Assembly: GCA_007182875.1 (NCBI GenBank) | Contig: AP019514.1 | Span: 4,092,001 to 4,156,000, forward strand | Length of the DNA stretch: 64,000 nucleotides | Reading direction: 5' to 3' | Source of the DNA: Vreelandella sulfidaeris | GTDB taxonomy: Bacteria > Pseudomonadota > Gammaproteobacteria > Pseudomonadales > Halomonadaceae | Shown here: one piece after another, positions 62,465 to 64,000 of the stretch | Layout: every line of letters begins with the position of its first letter | Position numbering within the stretch: position 1 is the first letter of the stretch | The notes under the pieces: model-generated | Told to the model about the DNA's origin: nothing | The model's database searches: none | Seen by the model: the letters and a program-made list of their open reading frames with translations, nothing else | Program-made: the position numbers and the translations under genes

Positions 62465-62800
62465 GATCCGACTGTCGCCCAGTTTCAAGTCGATGGCAAC
62501 GAGGCGTTTCAGGCGGCGGTTGTTAAACAGCAGGTCGATGCTTTTGCCATGCGACAAATCTAAAGCCTGCTCCAATAGAAATTGCTCCAGCTCTCTTGCG
62601 CGTAAATTTGGCTATAAAAGTCGCGCTTAAGCGTATCTTTTAAGTAGGTCGACTCTAAAAGTTGCTCCATGACAATTGTCTCAACAGTGTCGAGACAATC
62701 CACACGCCTCGGCAAAGCCGCAGCATGTAGCGTAGGTTGTTAGCAGAGAAGCTGCGGTCGTACACCTGTTCTAATTTAAAGGCAATCTGCTCGCCATAGG
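62465..62800 (-). pseudogene. Decayed DUF1016 (YhcG-like PDDEXK nuclease) gene
   Basis: Fragments in order on the minus strand: GEQIAFKLEQVYDRSFSANN and NLRYMLRL, IVSTLLRQLSWSNF, YLKDTLKRDFYSQIYAQESW, RELEQFLLEQALDLSHGK, IDLLFNNRRLKRLVAIDLKL. These match the N-terminal and nuclease domains of DUF1016 proteins, but the start, the central part and the end are missing and stops intervene. Unlike most frameshifted genes here, large pieces are gone, so this is real decay. Further unrecognised remnants run to about 62300. Confidence 0.7.
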
Positions 62801-63098
62801 CAGCTCACTGGACCTGATTGCGCACCCGCAAAGCCCATTAGTTTTAGCATGTATAAACCACTGAACTTTGAACATCTGCCTCTGGTAAAGACAATCAATA
62901 TACGTTTACCGATTGCGCTAGTATTTGCCATTTTTGAATTACGTACCCCACAACAATGTGGGGTGGCTATTAGCTAATTCAGTAGACAGCTACAGCGTCA
63001 GCGGCTATGCGAGTCAAAGTGCTCGCACATTGGCTCATCGGCTTAGTTTGAAAAGGGCGGTGCATTGTCTTTATCAATTCAGCAAGGCCAATACTTCG
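62801..63098. other. Gap between the pseudogene and yicC
   Basis: No gene seen. 62945-62964 is a perfect 8-bp hairpin ACCCCACA-ACAA-TGTGGGGT without T-run, possibly a terminator or a trace of the island end. Confidence 0.5.
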
Positions 63099-63977
63099 TC
63101 ACTCAATATTCTGAATCTGTTCCCGCATCTGCTCGATCAACACCTTCAGCTCTACCGCACAGCGGGTAGTCTCAGCCACTACCGATTTGGACGAGAGCGT
63201 ATTAGCTTCGCGGTTGAGTTCCTGCATCAGGAAATCCAAACGGCGGCCTTTGGGGCCTTTCTGGGCGAGCTGGTGACGCACTTCTTCGATATGCGCGGTT
63301 AGGCGGTCTAGTTCTTCATCTACATCGGCTTTTTGCGCCACCAATACCAGTTCGGCTTCCAGGCGCTGCGGGTCGAGTTCAGTTTTGGCGACTTCCAGGC
63401 GCTCAAGCAGTTGGGCGCGTTGGCGTTCCAGGATCTGCGGTAGCAGGCTGCGTACGGTGGCGACCTGTTCGCTGACTGCCTTCAGACGGGTAGCGATCAT
63501 CTCAGCAAGCTTCTCGCCTTCCCGGGCGCGGGCGTCGATCAGCTCATTCAGGGCCTGATCAAACAGCGCTTTGGCGGCAGCCTTGATGGCGTCTTGGTCC
63601 AGATGCTGAGTCTCCATCACACCGGGCTGGTTGAGTAGCGCAAGTGTGGTGGGTGGCACCGCGCTGGGCACTTGCTGCTGAATGGCCGCCAGGGCATCGG
63701 CAATCTCTTTCAGGCGCTGGGCATTCACCGCAGGCGCTTGTGCGGTGTCGGCGCTCTCGAACCGCACGCTGCACTCGACTTTACCCCGCGCCAAACGGGT
63801 GCGCAGCGCTTCACGCAACACGGGCTCCAGGTCACGCAGGCTTTCGTGTAGGCGGAAGTGAGGCTCTAAATAGCGTTGGTTTACCGAGCGAATTTCAACC
63901 TGCAAGGTACCAAAAGGGGCGGCCTGCTCGGTGCGGGCAAAGGCGGTCATGCTGTGTACGCGGCGGAAAGCAGCCAT
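63099..63977 (-). CDS. yicC: YicC family endoribonuclease
   Basis: Intact, 292 residues. HSMTAFARTEQAAPFGTLQV, IRSVNQRYLEPHFRLHESLR, and the C-terminal DUF1732 part GRRLDFLMQELNREANTLSS with metal-binding glutamates. E. coli YicC is an RNA-degrading enzyme. Start ATG at 63977 (MAAFRRVHSM); an internal ATG at residue 10 is possible. In many relatives yicC lies beside gmk; here they are 8.7 kb apart. Confidence 0.93.
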   Translation of the reverse strand: MAAFRRVHSMTAFARTEQAAPFGTLQVEIRSVNQRYLEPHFRLHESLRDLEPVLREALRTRLARGKVECSVRFESADTAQAPAVNAQRLKEIADALAAIQQQVPSAVPPTTLALLNQPGVMETQHLDQDAIKAAAKALFDQALNELIDARAREGEKLAEMIATRLKAVSEQVATVRSLLPQILERQRAQLLERLEVAKTELDPQRLEAELVLVAQKADVDEELDRLTAHIEEVRHQLAQKGPKGRRLDFLMQELNREANTLSSKSVVAETTRCAVELKVLIEQMREQIQNIE

Positions 63978-64000
63978 GGTTTATCCTATTAGTGAATATC

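Noticed and set aside
62300..62465. Insertion sequence remnant after hipA
   Set aside because: There are short readable pieces (VFEREGKHIDHKLPINLDEL) but no inverted ends and no transposase motif that I can recognise.

Overview
The window looks like chromosomal DNA of a Halomonas-type gammaproteobacterium (Halomonadaceae). The support is the core gene blocks recG-oxyR, gmk-rpoZ-spoT, yicC, ubiC-ubiA-phoB-phoR and pstSCAB-phoU, the HexR-type regulator, the moderate-to-high GC content, and transporter types common in marine halophiles (TRAP, TTT, Na+-coupled NSS). No rRNA, tRNA, CRISPR array or intact insertion sequence was seen.

A dominating feature is that about 45 of roughly 58 coding regions are interrupted by one or more single-base frameshifts. 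Nearly all sit in homopolymers, most often a run that should have five identical bases and shows four. Reading across the shift restores a full-length conserved protein with its active-site residues. I therefore annotate each such gene as one CDS over its whole span and give the shift positions. Uncorrected sequencing error is much more likely than mass gene decay.

Layout. Positions 1-19830 are a quinate/shikimate to beta-ketoadipate catabolic block: pcaIJF-pcaDC and pcaB on the minus strand; a TetR regulator divergent from dctPQM, quiC, a shikimate/quinate dehydrogenase and an AEC permease; an SDR; a CoA-transferase with a tripartite tricarboxylate transporter (tctCBA); then a PcaR/PcaU-like IclR regulator and aroQ. 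Dehydroquinate goes through AroQ to dehydroshikimate, through QuiC to protocatechuate, and after ring opening (pcaGH not in the window) through PcaB, PcaDC, PcaIJ and PcaF to succinyl-CoA and acetyl-CoA. Four copies of the inverted motif GTTCG-N5-CGAAC (one imperfect) lie 40-70 bp upstream of pcaI, pcaB, the AEC gene and iclR, suggesting one IclR regulon.

Positions 19932-29829 carry a DUF1338 dioxygenase, a DUF72 gene, an NSS transporter, a small unknown gene, hexR, uvrD, psiE, an orphan Tat-exported TRAP binding protein and a thioesterase. Positions 29949-40003 are phosphate-centred: pstSCAB-phoU, then cysZ, a PCuAC copper chaperone, a noncoding stretch with two homologous terminator-linked elements, a small secreted acidic protein, and phoBR behind two Pho boxes. 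Positions 39993-54361 are core genes: ubiCA, a membrane protein, an FAD reductase, HU, an SCP2-like gene, a YccS-type gene, recG, oxyR, an epimerase-like gene, ridA, spoT, rpoZ and gmk.

Between gmk and yicC, which adjoin in many relatives, about 8.7 kb is inserted: an extensin-like protein, a glycine-zipper lipoprotein, an MFS pump, an AlkA-type glycosylase, pirin, a zinc alcohol dehydrogenase, a histidine phosphatase, a hipBA toxin-antitoxin operon with four operator half-sites, and a truly decayed DUF1016 nuclease gene.
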